From NCBI GenBank assembly GCA_019456195.1, contig VRUK01000043.1, positions 1-45,190 of the forward strand: 45,190 nt of DNA. Direction: 5' to 3'. The translations under genes and the position numbers were made by a program. Numbering within the stretch: the stretch's first letter is position 1; every line of letters begins with the position of its first letter. Of this stretch, positions 43,867-45,190 are shown piece after piece. The notes below the pieces were generated by a model. It did no database searches, was not told the DNA's origin, and saw only the letters and a list, made by a program, of their open reading frames with translations. Origin of the DNA: Planctomycetota bacterium. Its GTDB lineage: Bacteria; Planctomycetota; Phycisphaerae; Sedimentisphaerales; Anaerobacaceae.

Positions 43867-45190
43867 ATGTACAGAAGAATGATGTATGTGGTTGTAGTAA
43901 TGATGCTGGCCTCAGCCCCAATGAATCTGGTCTGTGCCGCCGGCGTTCCGGATATTTTAGGCTGGTGGACTTGTGATGAAGGCTCAGGTACCGTTGTGGG
44001 TGACGCTTCCGGGAACGGCCGCGACGGGATCTTCGTAAATGGTGACCCGGCCTGGGTGCCGGGTATACGCGGCAGCGCCGTGGAACTGGTGGCGCCCACT
44101 TTGGTTGAAATCCCACCTCTGAATATGGAGCTTACGGAAGCCACGATGGCCGGATGGATAAAGCCGAACGGTCCTCAGACGGACTGGTCTTCGTTCATTA
44201 TGACGCGCGGTGTTGCATCAGGTTTCAACATTCTGGGTTATCAATTGGCCTATCACTGGAATGACACTTCAGACTCATGGAGTTTCCGCGGCGGTGACTT
44301 GATCGCTGAAGATGACTGGACCTTTTGCGCCGTGGTGATCGAGCCTGATAAAGCAACGTTCTATATCAATGGTGTGGCTGGATCCGTCAACGAGATTTCT
44401 CATGGCTCGAACAATTGGGACGCCAACATCTACCTGGGTGGTGATTTCACTTATGCTGATACCCAACGCAAAATGAATGGCGCCCTGGATGATGTTTCGA
44501 TGTTCAGCCGAGCACTGACGGCGGACGAAATTCAGATTATCATGGGAGGCCTCGGTGATTACCCACAAGCCTCGGGTCCCACTCCGAAAGACGGTGCGCT
44601 TCATGCGGACACATGGGTGAACCTTGCCTGGCGGGCGGGAGATTTTGCTGTCTCACACGATGTGTACATTGGCGATAATTTTGACGATGTGGACGCTGGC
44701 GCTGAAAGCACATTCATAGGTAACCAGGCCGGAACGTTTGTAGTTGTAGGTTTTCCCGGATTTGCCTTTCCAGATGGTCTTGTTCCCGGCACAACTTACT
44801 ATTGGCGAATCGATGAGGTCAATGACGCTGAGACAAACAGCCCGTGGAAAGGTGATATCTGGAGCTTTAGTATTCCCCCCAAGACAGCATACTTTCCCGA
44901 CCCGGCTGATGGCGGCGAGTCTGTAGGTGTCGGTGACAGCCTTAGCTGGACAGCAGGTTTCGGTGCGAAATTGCACACAGTTTACTTCGGTGAAACTTTT
45001 GAAGAAGTGGACAATGCAGCCGGTGGCCTTCCTCAGGGAGCTGCGACCTTTACTCCAGGTGCACTAAAAATGGCTAATACTTACTACTGGCGTGTCGATG
45101 AGTTTGATATTCTCGAAACACATAAAGGCGACGTCTGGAGCTTTACTACCGAGGGTGCCGTCAGCGGCTCTAACCCGGCTAATGGCGCTG
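43867..45190 (+). CDS. Secreted LamG-domain protein, cut at window end
   Basis: The ATG at 43867 has AGGAGG six bases upstream; the frame stays open for 441 codons to the window end, so the 3' part is missing. A signal peptide (ending NLVCAAG) is followed by a LamG/concanavalin-like domain of about residues 27-225 (ILGWWTCDEGSGTVVGDASG, AGWIKPNGPQ, LDDVSMFSRALTADEIQ). Then come at least two tandem beta repeats of about 90 residues with VSHDVYIGDNFDDVDAGAES and TYYWRIDEVND, common after LamG in planctomycetes. It probably binds a glycan or surface ligand. Full function depends on the missing part. Confidence 0.9.
   Translation, partial: MYRRMMYVVVVMMLASAPMNLVCAAGVPDILGWWTCDEGSGTVVGDASGNGRDGIFVNGDPAWVPGIRGSAVELVAPTLVEIPPLNMELTEATMAGWIKPNGPQTDWSSFIMTRGVASGFNILGYQLAYHWNDTSDSWSFRGGDLIAEDDWTFCAVVIEPDKATFYINGVAGSVNEISHGSNNWDANIYLGGDFTYADTQRKMNGALDDVSMFSRALTADEIQIIMGGLGDYPQASGPTPKDGALHADTWVNLAWRAGDFAVSHDVYIGDNFDDVDAGAESTFIGNQAGTFVVVGFPGFAFPDGLVPGTTYYWRIDEVNDAETNSPWKGDIWSFSIPPKTAYFPDPADGGESVGVGDSLSWTAGFGAKLHTVYFGETFEEVDNAAGGLPQGAATFTPGALKMANTYYWRVDEFDILETHKGDVWSFTTEGAVSGSNPANGA

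Overview
The window looks like part of a metagenome-derived or draft contig from a planctomycete of the class Phycisphaerae (Sedimentisphaerales-like). The clues are twin DUF1559-like pseudopilins, twin-arginine Gfo/Idh/MocA proteins, LamG and dockerin-tailed secreted proteins, and repeat-rich intergenic DNA. No ribosomal RNA is present, so the taxonomy is inferred from gene content. The first 14 bases match the 3' end of an Illumina adapter, so the left edge is an assembly end.

70-9292 is the conserved translation/transcription block, all on the minus strand: tRNA-Thr, tuf, rpmG, tRNA-Trp, secE, nusG, rplK, rplA, rplJ, rplL, rpoB. rpoC would be expected next but lies beyond the left edge. 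9845-24879 is mostly envelope and secreted proteins. It holds a decayed HlyD-type adaptor, a HEAT-repeat lipoprotein, a XerC/XerD recombinase, a small secreted peptide coupled to a Tat-exported beta-propeller, a seven-unit RCC1-like protein with a dockerin, a six-hairpin glycosidase, two tandem Gfo/Idh/MocA oxidoreductases (one broken) separated by a MITE-like element, and a membrane-anchored coiled-coil protein with cadherin-like repeats.

24880-29158 is gene-poor and full of degenerate repeats. It carries a small glycine-rich protein and a lipoprotein/helical-protein pair. The pair sits between the intact plsC gene and a displaced copy of the plsC 3' end, which is the geometry of site-specific integration into a gene's 3' end. 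29159-31760 is a tight plsC-cmk-PP2C phosphatase operon. 31915 is an acylphosphatase gene.

32205-38575 is a probable six-gene minus-strand operon: a beta-helix protein, a beta-lactamase-like/glycosidase fusion, a YbjQ protein, a DUF4185-like lipoprotein and two uncharacterised proteins. 39026-40911 holds the duplicated pseudopilin genes, separated by a clear terminator. 41039-42035 is a short nuclease gene next to a HEPN-domain gene, followed by dprA. The right edge is a LamG protein cut by the window end; it is preceded by a strong promoter and a 16-codon leader ORF.

The most interesting candidates are the plsC-tail-bounded mini-island, the MITE-like element at 20473-20629, the nuclease-HEPN pair, and the beta-lactamase/glycosidase fusion.
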